Source of the DNA: SZUA-100 sp965248135
GTDB taxonomy: Bacteria > Pseudomonadota > Alphaproteobacteria > Rhizobiales > Rhizobiaceae
Length of the DNA stretch: 64,000 nt
Assembly: GCA_965248135.1 (NCBI GenBank)
Contig: CBDFIN010000008.1
Coordinates: forward strand, 186,001 to 250,000
Direction: 5' to 3'
Shown: positions 35,751 through 45,193 of the stretch, one piece after another
How the letters are laid out: every line of letters begins with the position of its first letter
Numbering within the stretch: the stretch's first letter is position 1
Position numbers and translations under genes: made by a program
Notes under the pieces: model-generated
What the model saw: only the letters and a program-made list of their open reading frames with translations
What the model was told of the DNA's origin: nothing
Database searches by the model: none

Positions 35751-36596
35751 TTATTCTGACATTAACACCGGTGCAGTCATCTGGTGCAAAATTGTATTGG
35801 TCACGCCGCCGAATGCCTTCTCGCGCAGACGCGAGTGGCCATAGGCACCCATAATCAAAAGATCGGCGCCGCTATCGGCGAGATAATTGAGGATAACCGT
35901 ATCGGGCGAAATATCGGGAAATGTCTGCCGATCAACGCTGGTTTTAATGCCGTGACGTTCCAGATGAGCGGCAATATCGCTGCCGGGGTTGTCGCCATGA
36001 ACGGATTGCCGGCTTTCCGGATTTATCACCAAAACAATCGCCTCGCTGCGGCCCTGAAGCAGCGGAATGGCGTCGTTGACCGCCCGGACCGCCTTTTTTC
36101 CACCATCCCAGGCGATAACAGCCTTGCGCACCCTGACATTGGGTCGACCGATGTAAGGGACAATATAGACCGGGCGGCCTGAGCCGAACAATACGCCTTC
36201 AAGCAGGGATTCCTGAAAAGAAACGCCCTGCTCATCGGGATTAGGCTGTCCAATAAAGCTTATGTCCTTGTGGCGGGCGTGAAATGACAGCCGTGCCGGC
36301 GCTTTGGTGGCGCTGCATGCAACGATTTCGCTAGCATGTGAAACACCTGCCGCATTGGCGGCATTTTTAAAATTCTCGACAGCTGTTTGCGCGACCTTGT
36401 GAACAATCTCTTGCTGAGCTTCCGTCAGACTTGAGGGTATATCGATACCAATATAGGTCGAGATAGTCGATTTGAGCGCCAATGCGACACCGGTGACCCG
36501 CGCCTCCTTGCGTTTGGCCAGCGCCACTGCCGCCTCTATCCGGTAGGCGCAAGCCTTGCTGCCATCCAGGTGAACCATCAGATCTTTGTACGACAT
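35751..36596 (-). CDS. Universal stress protein (tandem UspA type)
   Basis: 281 residues. It starts YKDLMVHLDGSKACAYR and ends with the ATP-binding-like GADLLIMGAYGHSRLREKAFGG and TNTILHQM, the G-x2-G-x9-GS/TN pattern of UspA. The length corresponds to two Usp modules, the first lacking the ATP motif. AGGAGA precedes the ATG. It lies upstream of DUF302 on the same strand but 150 bp away. Confidence 0.9.
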   Translation of the reverse strand: MSYKDLMVHLDGSKACAYRIEAAVALAKRKEARVTGVALALKSTISTYIGIDIPSSLTEAQQEIVHKVAQTAVENFKNAANAAGVSHASEIVACSATKAPARLSFHARHKDISFIGQPNPDEQGVSFQESLLEGVLFGSGRPVYIVPYIGRPNVRVRKAVIAWDGGKKAVRAVNDAIPLLQGRSEAIVLVINPESRQSVHGDNPGSDIAAHLERHGIKTSVDRQTFPDISPDTVILNYLADSGADLLIMGAYGHSRLREKAFGGVTNTILHQMTAPVLMSE

Positions 36597-36728
36597 CAAA
36601 TTTCTCCTATACAGTAATCCGCGCCACAGACCTTATGGCATGTCGATCATGAAATTATTGATTTTGGTCAACCGCAATGAAACCCTGGTCGAATAATTTT
36701 CAAGATTGATTAATTTGCCAACAACCGG

Positions 36729-37262
36729 TCAGGCATCTTTCGCGACGGTTTTTATGAACGTATCCAGATCAATACCCAGTGCTTCCCAATTGGTGAATTC
36801 CTTGTCACCAGAAACCTCTTCATGATCCTTTAGAACAACATATTCGACAATCTGCTCCATGAAAAAATCATATTCGTCGTAGCGCAGGGCACCGGCGACC
36901 AGCAAACTTTTATCCGGTGAAAAGCCCGTATAGTCGACAAAGTCATCGACATAATCTTGAGCTTTTTTCTGCCCGTCATCGAAAGCAACCGACAAGCTGA
37001 CCGACATCAACAGGGTCGGTTTGTCGTTCAATTGAACCTTATGGGCAACGGCAAAGTTGCAGATCGAATTCTGATGCTTGTTTTGATGCACCGAACCAGC
37101 AAGGATTACAGCGTCATAGTCGGAAATATCCAGATCCTGCATCCTGCGGTGACTATCAAGAACCGTAACGTTGTGACCGGCATCTTCAAGCCAGGCTGCG
37201 GTAAACTTTGATATTTTGCGCGTCTGCCCTTCAGTGGTGCCATAAACAACCAGAAAATTCAT
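36729..37262 (-). CDS. Flavodoxin domain protein (HemG-like)
   Basis: 177 residues with the FMN phosphate loop VYGTTEGQTRKIS at the N-terminus, VILAGSVHQNKHQ (the 60s loop) and LLMSVSLSVAF. It resembles the flavodoxin-like protoporphyrinogen oxidase/HemG group, although such proteins also serve as electron carriers. It is part of a minus-strand stress-like cluster with the USP gene and a small acidic protein gene. Confidence 0.82.
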   Translation of the reverse strand: MNFLVVYGTTEGQTRKISKFTAAWLEDAGHNVTVLDSHRRMQDLDISDYDAVILAGSVHQNKHQNSICNFAVAHKVQLNDKPTLLMSVSLSVAFDDGQKKAQDYVDDFVDYTGFSPDKSLLVAGALRYDEYDFFMEQIVEYVVLKDHEEVSGDKEFTNWEALGIDLDTFIKTVAKDA

Positions 37263-37314
37263 CCGTATTCTCCCCTATCTTTACCAGCGGCCACCTATGG
37301 TGCCAAAGTTCAGA

Positions 37315-37497
37315 TCAACTTTCGTGCGGGCCACGCATTTGTGCAATCACATCGCGGATGCGGCGCCAATGGCCGGCCTGCTCGTTATCGCCCTTGTCTT
37401 CAAGTTCACGAGCTTTTTGAGCGGCTTCCGCTTCTGCCTTGTCGCCGTGGGCATCAAACAACCTGCGGGCGTTTTCCTGAACTTCCATGAAATTCAT
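37315..37497 (-). CDS. Small conserved-looking soluble protein, unknown
   Basis: 60 residues (MNFMEVQENARRLFDAHGD...), rich in Ala, Glu, Lys and Arg and probably all-helical. AGGGAC lies 8 nt upstream of the chosen ATG. It ends 52 bp before the flavodoxin gene on the same strand, so the two may be co-expressed. No family name is claimed. Confidence 0.6.
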   Translation of the reverse strand: MNFMEVQENARRLFDAHGDKAEAEAAQKARELEDKGDNEQAGHWRRIRDVIAQMRGPHES

Positions 37498-37592
37498 CGC
37501 TATGTCCCTTTGTGCTTTTAGCCGCAGATGGTAGTCAAGAAATTTGGCTGCGCATTGCGATAGATCAATTGGCTGTGCTATTGGCAATGTCG

Positions 37593-37798
37593 CCACGGCG
37601 ATCGCTTGAAAGAAAGTTTATCCGCATGGCGCCCGAATGGAGGGATTTTTTCAATGAAAAATCTCGGGAATTCGGGTCAGCCCTGAGCATTGCTCATGTG
37701 AGGACGGTGATTGAGGCGCTGAAAGCGCCACAAAGAACCGCCCGCAGCGGAGCAAACTAACAAAATACGTGCAAATCGCTTTCAAGCGATTGCCGTGG
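37593..37798 (+). repeat. MITE-like ~205-bp repeat, copy 1
   Basis: Inverted ends CCACGGCGATCGCTTGAAAG and the complement of CCACGGCAATCGCTTGAAAG, flanked by the perfect 8-bp direct repeat CAATGTCG (37585-37592, 37799-37806). The inside is rich in hairpins: CCCGAAT...ATTCGGG enclosing GATTTTT/AAAAATC, TGAGCAttGCTCA and GGCGCtgaaaGCGCC. Two more copies follow at 44975 and 52091 with more than 90% identity by eye. Confidence 0.88.
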
Positions 37799-37819
37799 CA
37801 ATGTCGACCAAGACTTGAT

Positions 37820-37849
37820 CCAACAGAAATGTTGGAATCGAACCACTAG
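37820..37849 (+). repeat. Remnant of a CTAGTGG type-A palindrome
   Basis: The sequence tgttggaatcgaaccactag matches the right arm of hairpin A. The left arm is reduced to ccaaca, leaving a short hairpin CCAACagaaatGTTGG. Confidence 0.6.
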
Positions 37850-37930
37850 TTGATAATAATCAACTGAATTTCACACGATTGCAGAACAGGCAGTAAGTCT
37901 TTTCATTTGGCAACAAACGGGGCAATTTAG

Positions 37931-38728
37931 ATGACCGATGCAGCTAAACTCATAGATACGCAGCGCTATCCAATTTTTCCGACCACGGACCATTCGAGCC
38001 AGGAGTTCTATCACTCCTGCCGCAAGTCTTACGAGCGGGACGGTGTTTTAATGTTGCCCGGATTTCTGCAGGCCGCAGCGCTCGAGCGCATGGCTGCCCA
38101 AGCACGCGAAGTCGAACATCTGTCCTACAAACAAACAAAACATCATAATGTTTATCTGGCGGACAAAGACCCAAACCACGGTGATGACCACCCGCGCAAT
38201 CGGCTCTTGACCACCACCAACTCGACAATTGCCGATGCGGATATTCAGTCCGATGCGGCATTGCGCACGCTTTATCATTGCGAGGCGATTCACCGGTTTA
38301 TTGCCCATGTAAGCGGCAAAGCCGGAATTTATCCCTATGTCGATGCTCTTTCGCCACTCAATATCGGTGTAACGCGGGAGAATGAAACCCTGGCCTGGCA
38401 TTTCGACAGGTCAGAATTTGCCACCACATTGGCGTTGCAAACCCCGGAGGGCGGGGGAGAATTTGAATATGTCGCTGAAACCAGAAGTGAGGGCGACCCC
38501 GCCTACGACCAGGTGGAAAAGCTGTTTGATGGCGACACCGGCGATGTCAAATCGCTCGACATTTCCGCCGGCACCTTGTGCCTGTTCAAGGGCCGTCATT
38601 CGATCCACCGTGTTGCACCGGTTAAGGGCGCCCGCACCCGCATCATCGCCATTTTGACTTATGATGAAAAACCCAATCAGCGGATGAATGCCTTCACCCA
38701 GAAGAAATTTTATGGCCGCGCAGCGTAA
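37931..38728 (+). CDS. 2-oxoglutarate/Fe(II)-dependent oxygenase-like protein
   Basis: 265 residues. The metal triad can be placed as HFD in LAWHFDRSEF (about residues 156-158) and a distal His in RHSIHRVAPVKGARTR, whose Arg would bind 2-oxoglutarate. The core resembles the BesD/HalD-type family of amino-acid halogenases and hydroxylases. Halogenases replace the Asp by Gly or Ala; here the Asp is present, so hydroxylation or another oxidation is more likely. It stands alone, and its substrate is unknown. Confidence 0.75.
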   Translation: MTDAAKLIDTQRYPIFPTTDHSSQEFYHSCRKSYERDGVLMLPGFLQAAALERMAAQAREVEHLSYKQTKHHNVYLADKDPNHGDDHPRNRLLTTTNSTIADADIQSDAALRTLYHCEAIHRFIAHVSGKAGIYPYVDALSPLNIGVTRENETLAWHFDRSEFATTLALQTPEGGGEFEYVAETRSEGDPAYDQVEKLFDGDTGDVKSLDISAGTLCLFKGRHSIHRVAPVKGARTRIIAILTYDEKPNQRMNAFTQKKFYGRAA

Positions 38729-38816
38729 TCTTTCGCGACAAGTTTTACGCTCGAAACATCAACTGCTGTAAAGCGCGACCCGGCGATTTTGATCTTTCAA
38801 AGCATCAATCCTTGCC

Positions 38817-39449
38817 CTAAAACTCAATCCCGACCTGGGCTTTGACACCAGAACGGAACGGGTGCTTGATCATCGTCATATCGGTAACCAGATCGGCAAA
38901 TTCAATCAGCTCGTCCCTGGCGTTGCGCCCGGTGATGATGACATGTTTCTTCGCTGGCTTGGCTTTGAGCGTCTCTATCACTTCCGCTATCGGCAAATAG
39001 TCATAACGCAACACGATATTCAACTCGTCACAAAGCACCATTTGGTGCTCGTCATCCATGATCAGCTCTTTTGCCTTTTCCCAGGCAATACGGGCAGCTT
39101 CGATGTCTCGCTGACGGTCCTGGGTTTCCCACGTAAACCCTTCCCCCATCGAGCTCATGGTCACCTGATCATCCAGTTTCTCCAGGATTACCCGCTCGCC
39201 GGTGCCCCACTTGCCCTTGACGAATTGCACAACGCCAACCTTCATGCCGTTGCCAAGCGCCCGAAAAACCATGCCAAATGCGGCGGTGGACTTGCCCTTG
39301 CCCTTGCCGGTGTGGACAATGGTCAGCCCCTTTTCGATGGTCTTGGTGGCGATGATCTTGTCTCGCGCCACCTTTTTCTTTTTCATCTTGTCGGCATGGC
39401 GGGCGTCTAGCTCCTCCTCGCTCATGTTGTCGGTGGCTTTTTTTCGCAT
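38817..39449 (-). CDS. cobO: Cob(I)yrinic acid a,c-diamide adenosyltransferase
   Basis: 210 residues from MRKKATDNMSEEELDARH, with GGGAGAA upstream. P-loop IVHTGKGKGKSTAAFGM (ATP, family-specific), VVQFVKGKWGTGER and VLCDELNIVLRYDY are the CobA/CobO signature. It adenosylates the corrin cobalt in the aerobic cobalamin pathway. It is last in the cobP-cobW-cobN-cobO group, 67 bp after cobN. Confidence 0.95.
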   Translation of the reverse strand: MRKKATDNMSEEELDARHADKMKKKKVARDKIIATKTIEKGLTIVHTGKGKGKSTAAFGMVFRALGNGMKVGVVQFVKGKWGTGERVILEKLDDQVTMSSMGEGFTWETQDRQRDIEAARIAWEKAKELIMDDEHQMVLCDELNIVLRYDYLPIAEVIETLKAKPAKKHVIITGRNARDELIEFADLVTDMTMIKHPFRSGVKAQVGIEF

Positions 39450-39516
39450 CAATTGTTCTCCCTGTTTGAAAATTGCGGCCGGTTGGCAAAGCCCTCGCCG
39501 CGCCACAAACAGGACG

Positions 39517-42500
39517 TCATCCTGCTGTCTCTGCGGCTATTTTTTCAAGCTCAAATCTGGCCGAATTCGACCGGGCTGTCCACAACTTGCGGTCTTGCGC
39601 CTCCAACAACCGCTCGGCCATCTCTTTTAGTGCCGACGGGTTTTTATCCTGCAAAAATTCACTGACTTTCTCATCGCCCAAAAACGCCTGATAGATCGCC
39701 TCGAAATGATGATCCCGCACCGCACCGGTGGTGGCTGCGAAGGCAAAAAGATAGTCCACAGTCGCCGCCATCTCAAAAGCCCCTTTGTAACCGTGGCGCA
39801 TGGCACCGCTAATCCATTTCGGATTGGCCACCCTTGCCCGCACAACCCGGCCAATCTCTTCCTCCAGCGTGCGTATCACCGGGCGTTCAGGGCGGGAATG
39901 GTCATTGTGGTAGATGGCCGGTCGCTGGCCCGAAAGATGTTCCACCGCTGCGGTCATACCACCCTCAAACTGATAATAATCGTCGCTGTCGAGAATATCA
40001 TGCTCCCGATTATCTTGATTATGAACAACGGCCTCTATATCTTTTAATTTATTAATGTATTGCTCGATCTCGCGTTCCCCTTCGGCATTGGCGCCATAGG
40101 CGTATCCGCCCCAGGCGAGATAGGCCTTGGCAAGATCGTTGCGATCCTCCCAGCCGCGTTCATCGATCAGTGCCTGAAGTCCCGCGCCATAGGCACCGGG
40201 TTTGGAGCCGAATATGCGATAACCGGCCTTCTGCGCCGCGTGCTCCCGATCAAAACCCTCGCTCTGCAATGCGGCCTTTTCTTCCCGGTAGCGGGCGGCA
40301 AGAGGATTATCCTCCGCATCTTCGTCCAATTCCATTACCGCGCGTACGGCTTGATCAAGCAGATCGATCTGCAAAGGAAAGGCATCGCGGAAAAAACCGG
40401 AAATGCGCAAGGTGACGTCAATCCGCGGACGACCAAGGATCGCCAAGGGCAAGATTTCATAGCCCGTGAGGCGGCCCGAACCATGCTCCCAGACCGGTTT
40501 CACCCCCGTTAACGCCATCATTTGGGCAATATCATCGCCGCCGGTGCGCATGTTTGATGTACCCCATGCAGAAAGGCCCAGACGCTTCGGCCATTCACCC
40601 TGCTCCTGCCGGTGACGCACAAGCAGCAATTCAGCCGATTTTTGCCCAAGTGCCCAAGCCGCCGGTGTCGGCAGGGTGCGTGAATCGACGGAATAGAAAT
40701 TGCGGCCAGTTGGCAGCACATCCACCCGACCACGCGTAGGTGCACCTGAAGGCCCGGGGGCAACAAAACGTCCTTCAAGCCCGGTAAGAAAACCATTGAT
40801 CTCGGCCTCACCGCAGCGTTCAATCGATGGCAGAATATGTTGTTTTATCCCCACCAGAGCCGCTTTGGTGTGGTGCCAGGTTTCTTCACAGGCGCGCTCA
40901 CCATCAACCAGCAGCGATGCGAGAATTTCGATCCGCTCCACCGTATCACCATAAGAACGCCACGGATCATCACAAATTTCTGTAAGCACCGCTGGTCTGT
41001 CGTATTGCCACGTCTTAGCCATATCGCAGTCCAGCGGATCGAACCCGTCGAACCGGAGATCAGCGGCAATCGCCCGGTGTAGCGATTGATCTTCTCCCTC
41101 GCCTTTTCCACGCGGCAGCCGCGCCAGGGCGACGGCAAGGTCGGTTTTCAACCGACCCTCGGGTGAGACACCAAATATATGCAGGCCGTCGCGTATCTGC
41201 ATCTCCTTCAATTCACAAAGATAAGCATCGAGCTTTTCAAGCGCCCTTGTGTCGCCGTCACCTGCACCAATACCCGCATCCAGGTCCAGTCCGCTATCCT
41301 GAATCAGTTCAAAAATCAGTTTCTTCAAATGAACAAGCCGGCGTGGGTCGACACCGGATGCCTCGTAATATTCATCCACCAGCGCCTCAAGCTGCTTCAT
41401 TGGACCGTAGGCTTCAGCCCGGGTAAGAGGTGGCGTCAGATGATCGATGATTACCGCCTGAGCTCGACGCTTGGCCTGTGTCCCCTCGCCTGGATCATTG
41501 ACAATGAACGGATAGAGATGCGGCGTCGGCCCAAACACCGCTTCGGGAAAACAATCTGCCCTCAAAGCCAATGCCTTGCCCGGCAGCCATTCCAAATTGC
41601 CATGCTTGCCCATATGGGCAATGGCATGAGCGTCGAACTGCCGCCGCAACCAGCAATAGAAGGCGAAATAGCCGTGTGGCGGCACCAGATCAGGAGAATG
41701 ATAGGTTTCCTTCGGGTCGATATTATAGCCGCGTGCCGGTTGAATGCCGATGACGACGTTACCAAACCTGGTCAGGGGAAGAGCAAAGGCTCCTCGCCCC
41801 TGGTGAAAGAACGGATCATCCTGCGGTGCGCCCCAGCGTTGGTAGACTTGCTGTTGAACTTCATTCGGCAAGGCGGCGAAAAACGCCAGATAATCATCCA
41901 GCTTCAATGTCTCGCGAATTTCCCTATCGTCCAACGTGGCGTTGGTTGGCCCGCGCTGCAAGTGCCGGATCAAGCTATCACCGTCGGCTGGAAATTCGCC
42001 CGTATTGTAACCGTGTTGTTGCAACGCGCGAAGCACCTCGATGGTGCCGGCGGGCGTATCAAGGCCAACGCCATTGCCCAGTCGGCCATCGCGGTTTGGG
42101 TAATTGGCGAGCACCAGCGCAATGCGTCTTTTAGCGGCGGAACAAAGTCGCAGTCGGGTCCAGTTGGCCGCAAGTTTGGCGACAAAATCAACCCGATCCG
42201 CTGCCGGCTGGTGGGTTACAACGCTGGTCTGGCACGCATCATCAAATATGGCAGCAGACTTGAAGGCGATCGCGCGCGAAAGCAGCCGGCCATCAACCTC
42301 CGGCAGGGCGACATTCATTGCCAGGTCTCGGGCCGAAAGCCCCTGGGGCGATGTCTGCCAGGTGTCAAAATCGCTGCTCGACAGCACCACTTGCAACACC
42401 ACCGAACCGGACTTCTCCAACACCGTGGCAAAGCGTTTTCCACCCGGCGTGGAGACGGCAAAGCCGGTGGTGTTCAAAACCACCATCGGTGATGTCTCAT

Positions 42501-43263
42501 CGAAGAGGGTTTCAACGGTGGCGCACGAGACCGGTTCTTTTAAGGAAGAAATATAGACCGGCAACGGGTTCAGGCCAGCAGCGCGCAGACTTTCCACCAA
42601 CGCTTCGATTGGCGCAAGATTACCACTTTGCACCAGCGCCCGATAGAACGTGATCGCCACCACCGGCGCGCCATCAAGCCAACGGTCACGAATGTCACAA
42701 AGGGTTGGACTAACAATGCCCGGCCACCAGGGTCCGGCCTTCAAAAATGGCGCCGCCCTGGGCGGTTTTTCACCGCGGCCAAGCAGGAAGGCACCATAGG
42801 CAAGAAAGGCGCGAGCGTTGTTCTCTCCGCCTGCCAGCAAAAACTGCCATAGAGCAATTTGATCCTGCTCACCGACCGTGTTGAAACCGACCAGCGACGG
42901 GTCCGGTTTGTCATCACCGGGCAGAACCGCCATCGGAATATTATGTTGGAACGCGATCTGATACAGTTTTTCAAGGCCATAGGGCCAATAGCTCTCGCCA
43001 CCCAAACAGCGCACTACCACCAGCTTGGAGCCGGCAATGGTTTTTTGGGCGTAGGTGTCGATAGAAAGAGGATGGGAAAGCTGCAACAGGTTGGCAAGTC
43101 GCAGTTCGGGCGCCTCGTCGCCCATTTGTTTTCGTGCTCTGGCAAGCGCTGCAAGCTCGGTGTCGGCCGCTGAAATGAACACCATGTCAGCCGGAGTTTG
43201 GCCCAGGTCAATCGCCTCGTCACCATCGGCCAGCGTGCCCTTTTGCGCCAAAAGCAAGTGCAT
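39517..43263 (-). CDS. cobN: Cobaltochelatase subunit CobN
   Basis: 1248 residues, the normal length of the large subunit. Characteristic blocks include GQTPADMVFISAADTELAAL (N-terminus), HAIAHMGKHGNLEWLPGKAL (about residue 545), LPTGRNFYSVDSRTLPTPAAW (about 850) and a C-terminal RHGYKGAFEMA segment. With CobS and CobT (not in the window) it inserts cobalt into hydrogenobyrinate diamide using ATP, so the pathway is the aerobic one. Its ATG directly follows the cobW stop. Confidence 0.97.
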   Translation of the reverse strand: MHLLLAQKGTLADGDEAIDLGQTPADMVFISAADTELAALARARKQMGDEAPELRLANLLQLSHPLSIDTYAQKTIAGSKLVVVRCLGGESYWPYGLEKLYQIAFQHNIPMAVLPGDDKPDPSLVGFNTVGEQDQIALWQFLLAGGENNARAFLAYGAFLLGRGEKPPRAAPFLKAGPWWPGIVSPTLCDIRDRWLDGAPVVAITFYRALVQSGNLAPIEALVESLRAAGLNPLPVYISSLKEPVSCATVETLFDETSPMVVLNTTGFAVSTPGGKRFATVLEKSGSVVLQVVLSSSDFDTWQTSPQGLSARDLAMNVALPEVDGRLLSRAIAFKSAAIFDDACQTSVVTHQPAADRVDFVAKLAANWTRLRLCSAAKRRIALVLANYPNRDGRLGNGVGLDTPAGTIEVLRALQQHGYNTGEFPADGDSLIRHLQRGPTNATLDDREIRETLKLDDYLAFFAALPNEVQQQVYQRWGAPQDDPFFHQGRGAFALPLTRFGNVVIGIQPARGYNIDPKETYHSPDLVPPHGYFAFYCWLRRQFDAHAIAHMGKHGNLEWLPGKALALRADCFPEAVFGPTPHLYPFIVNDPGEGTQAKRRAQAVIIDHLTPPLTRAEAYGPMKQLEALVDEYYEASGVDPRRLVHLKKLIFELIQDSGLDLDAGIGAGDGDTRALEKLDAYLCELKEMQIRDGLHIFGVSPEGRLKTDLAVALARLPRGKGEGEDQSLHRAIAADLRFDGFDPLDCDMAKTWQYDRPAVLTEICDDPWRSYGDTVERIEILASLLVDGERACEETWHHTKAALVGIKQHILPSIERCGEAEINGFLTGLEGRFVAPGPSGAPTRGRVDVLPTGRNFYSVDSRTLPTPAAWALGQKSAELLLVRHRQEQGEWPKRLGLSAWGTSNMRTGGDDIAQMMALTGVKPVWEHGSGRLTGYEILPLAILGRPRIDVTLRISGFFRDAFPLQIDLLDQAVRAVMELDEDAEDNPLAARYREEKAALQSEGFDREHAAQKAGYRIFGSKPGAYGAGLQALIDERGWEDRNDLAKAYLAWGGYAYGANAEGEREIEQYINKLKDIEAVVHNQDNREHDILDSDDYYQFEGGMTAAVEHLSGQRPAIYHNDHSRPERPVIRTLEEEIGRVVRARVANPKWISGAMRHGYKGAFEMAATVDYLFAFAATTGAVRDHHFEAIYQAFLGDEKVSEFLQDKNPSALKEMAERLLEAQDRKLWTARSNSARFELEKIAAETAG

Positions 43264-44316
43264 TTAAAATACCTTTGAAAGAGCCGTGCGAACCCCCTCC
43301 TGGTCAATGCCATGAAGACCGATCACCACCATTCGGGAACCGCGTTTTTCGTGCCCGTGCCAGTCACGGTCGAAGTATGTATCGAGCCGGTTGCCGACGG
43401 CCTGAACGACCAGCCGCATGGGTTTTCCAACCACCTCAACAAAGCCTTTCAGCCGAAGAATATCATGGTGTTCGATCAATGCCGTCAGATTCTGCCGCAT
43501 CTGCTCGATATCGACAATCGCTCCGCCTTCAATGACAAAACTCTCGAATTCGTCGTGATCGTGCTCGTGGCCATCCTCGTGATGGGTTTCATGATGCGAT
43601 TTGCGTGCGTCCATATCAGTTTCAGCCCCGACCCCGAGCCCGAGTAAAATGTCAGCACCGGGCGCATGGTCCTGCCAGGCATGAACCAGTTTGACGGACC
43701 GCGAGGTTGCGCCGTGCACATCATGTTCAATCGCCTCGATCTGCGAGCGGTCAACAAGATCTGTTTTGTTGAGAACGATCAGGTCGGCGCATGATATCTG
43801 ATCCTCAAACAGTTCTTCCAGCGGGCTGTCATGATCGAGCGCCTCATCGCTGGAACGTTGCGCCGCAACGGCGGCCTCATCATCGGCAAACCGACCTTCG
43901 GCAACAGCCGCTGAATCCACCACTGTCACCACCCCGTCGACGGTCACCTGCTCTCTGATCTCGGGCCAGTTGAAGGCACTGACCAGCGGCTGCGGCAGCG
44001 CCAAACCAGAGGTTTCGATGACAATATGATCGGGCCTATTGTCGCGCTCCAGCAATTTTGTCATGGCAGGAATAAAATCATCGGCCACGGTGCAGCAAAT
44101 GCAGCCATTGTTGAGTTCGACAATATCTTCCTCGCTGCAGGTTTCATCCCCACAACCCTTCAGCACGTCGCCATCAACGCCGAGATCGCCAAATTCATTG
44201 ATAATCAGCGCAATACGCCGACCATTGGCGGTAGCAAGTACATTGCGAATCAGGGTGGTTTTCCCTGCACCCAAAAAGCCGGTAATCACCGTCGCCGGAA
44301 TTTTCTGCGCGTTCAT
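43264..44316 (-). CDS. cobW: Cobalamin biosynthesis GTPase/metallochaperone CobW
   Basis: 350 residues of the COG0523 G3E GTPase family: Walker A GFLGAGKTTLIRN, metal-binding NGCICCTVADD (CxCC), and NKTD for guanine specificity. A His-rich linker (HHETHHEDGHEHDHDEF) precedes the CobW_C domain. It is thought to supply cobalt for CobN. It sits between cobP (21 bp upstream) and cobN (adjacent). Confidence 0.96.
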   Translation of the reverse strand: MNAQKIPATVITGFLGAGKTTLIRNVLATANGRRIALIINEFGDLGVDGDVLKGCGDETCSEEDIVELNNGCICCTVADDFIPAMTKLLERDNRPDHIVIETSGLALPQPLVSAFNWPEIREQVTVDGVVTVVDSAAVAEGRFADDEAAVAAQRSSDEALDHDSPLEELFEDQISCADLIVLNKTDLVDRSQIEAIEHDVHGATSRSVKLVHAWQDHAPGADILLGLGVGAETDMDARKSHHETHHEDGHEHDHDEFESFVIEGGAIVDIEQMRQNLTALIEHHDILRLKGFVEVVGKPMRLVVQAVGNRLDTYFDRDWHGHEKRGSRMVVIGLHGIDQEGVRTALSKVF

Positions 44317-44337
44317 CTAGGCCATTTCCTTCGAATT

Positions 44338-44907
44338 CTATTTCAGCCGTTGCGGCAGACCGGCTGTGACAAACCACACTTCCTCACAGGCCTTAGCCAT
44401 AAGTTGGTGCAACCGGCCGGCATGATCGCGAAATTCCCGAGCCATTGCATCAATTGGTACAATCCCCTGCCCCACTTCACTGGAAACAAATATCACCGGT
44501 ACTGGCAGCTTGGAAACCGCGCCCGCAAGCCGGCTCGATTCTCCACCTACATTGGCGCCGGCAATCATCAGGTTGCTGAGCCACAGGGTCAGACAATCAA
44601 CCAAAATAACACGACCCGGACGGGCTTCATTGCGTAGCGCGTCGGCAATTGCCAGCGGCTCCTCAACCGTGTGCCAGGATGAGCCGCGTTGTTGTCGGTG
44701 TTGGTAAATGCGTTCATGCATTTCATCGTCTTCAGCCCGCGCGGTGGCAAGATAGACACACGTCAACTGGGTCTCGCCTGCTAATTGTTCGGCAAACCGG
44801 CTTTTGCCCGAGCGGGCGCCACCAAGTATCAATATGCTGCTCAATGGGTCTGCTCCATGGCCAAACGCAACGAATGTTTTCGAGACTGACAAAAAGGCCA
44901 TCAACAC
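44338..44907 (-). CDS. cobP: Adenosylcobinamide kinase / adenosylcobinamide-phosphate guanylyltransferase
   Basis: Up to 189 residues. Walker A ILGGARSGKSRFAE, ATARAEDDEMHERIYQHR and VDCLTLWLSNL and SSEVGQGIVP blocks are the CobU/CobP signature. It phosphorylates and guanylylates adenosylcobinamide late in cobalamin assembly. The true start is uncertain: the first 22 residues before SSILILGG are not family-like. I could not see a B12 riboswitch in the short upstream stretch, which is cut by MITE copy 2 only 68 bp away. Confidence 0.93.
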   Translation of the reverse strand: MLMAFLSVSKTFVAFGHGADPLSSILILGGARSGKSRFAEQLAGETQLTCVYLATARAEDDEMHERIYQHRQQRGSSWHTVEEPLAIADALRNEARPGRVILVDCLTLWLSNLMIAGANVGGESSRLAGAVSKLPVPVIFVSSEVGQGIVPIDAMAREFRDHAGRLHQLMAKACEEVWFVTAGLPQRLK

Positions 44908-44974
44908 ATGACAAATTGTCGGATGCCTTGTAAGCCAGCAATCGGGCGGAGTGTCAATCCGTCAGTTGTGATAA

Positions 44975-45180
44975 GCACGGCGATCGCTTGAAAGAAAGTT
45001 TATCCGCATGGCGCCCGAATGGAGGGATTTTTTCAAAGAAAAATCTCGGGAATTCGGGTCAGCCCTGAGCATTGCTCATGTGAGGACGGTGATTGAGGCG
45101 CAAAAAGCGCCACAAAGAACCGCCCGCAGCGGAGCAAACTAACAAAATACGTGCAAATCGCTTTCAAGCGATTGCCGTGT
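44975..45180 (+). repeat. MITE-like ~205-bp repeat, copy 2
   Basis: Same element as copy 1, with terminal bases changed (GCACGG.../...CCGTGT). It is flanked by near-identical 8-bp sequences tgtgataa (44967-44974) and tgagataa (45181-45188). The GGCGC/GCGCC hairpin is kept with a different loop (aaaaa). It sits just upstream of cobP, between it and an aldo/keto reductase fragment. Confidence 0.85.
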
Positions 45181-45193
45181 TGAGATAAGCGGT

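Larger units (their letters stand above)
37498..37930. other. Intergenic region with MITE-like repeat and palindrome remnant
   Basis: 433 bp holding repeat copy 1 (37593-37798) and a partial CTAGTGG palindrome (37820-37849). An open frame of 82 codons (37512-37760) runs across the repeat, but the same frame is broken in copy 3. It is not called a gene. Confidence 0.6.

Noticed and set aside
37512..37760. 82-codon open frame covering MITE copy 1
   Set aside because: Copy 3 has a 2-base difference that destroys the frame, there is no ribosome site, and the sequence is a hairpin-rich transposable repeat.
41179..42492. 437-codon open frame on the + strand
   Set aside because: It lies antisense within cobN, whose family motifs are clear on the minus strand; the translated frame has no recognisable domain.
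44908..44974. Cobalamin riboswitch upstream of cobP
   Set aside because: Only 67 bp lie before MITE copy 2 and no B12-box-like sequence or expected fold was found. An element may have been displaced, but that cannot be shown here.
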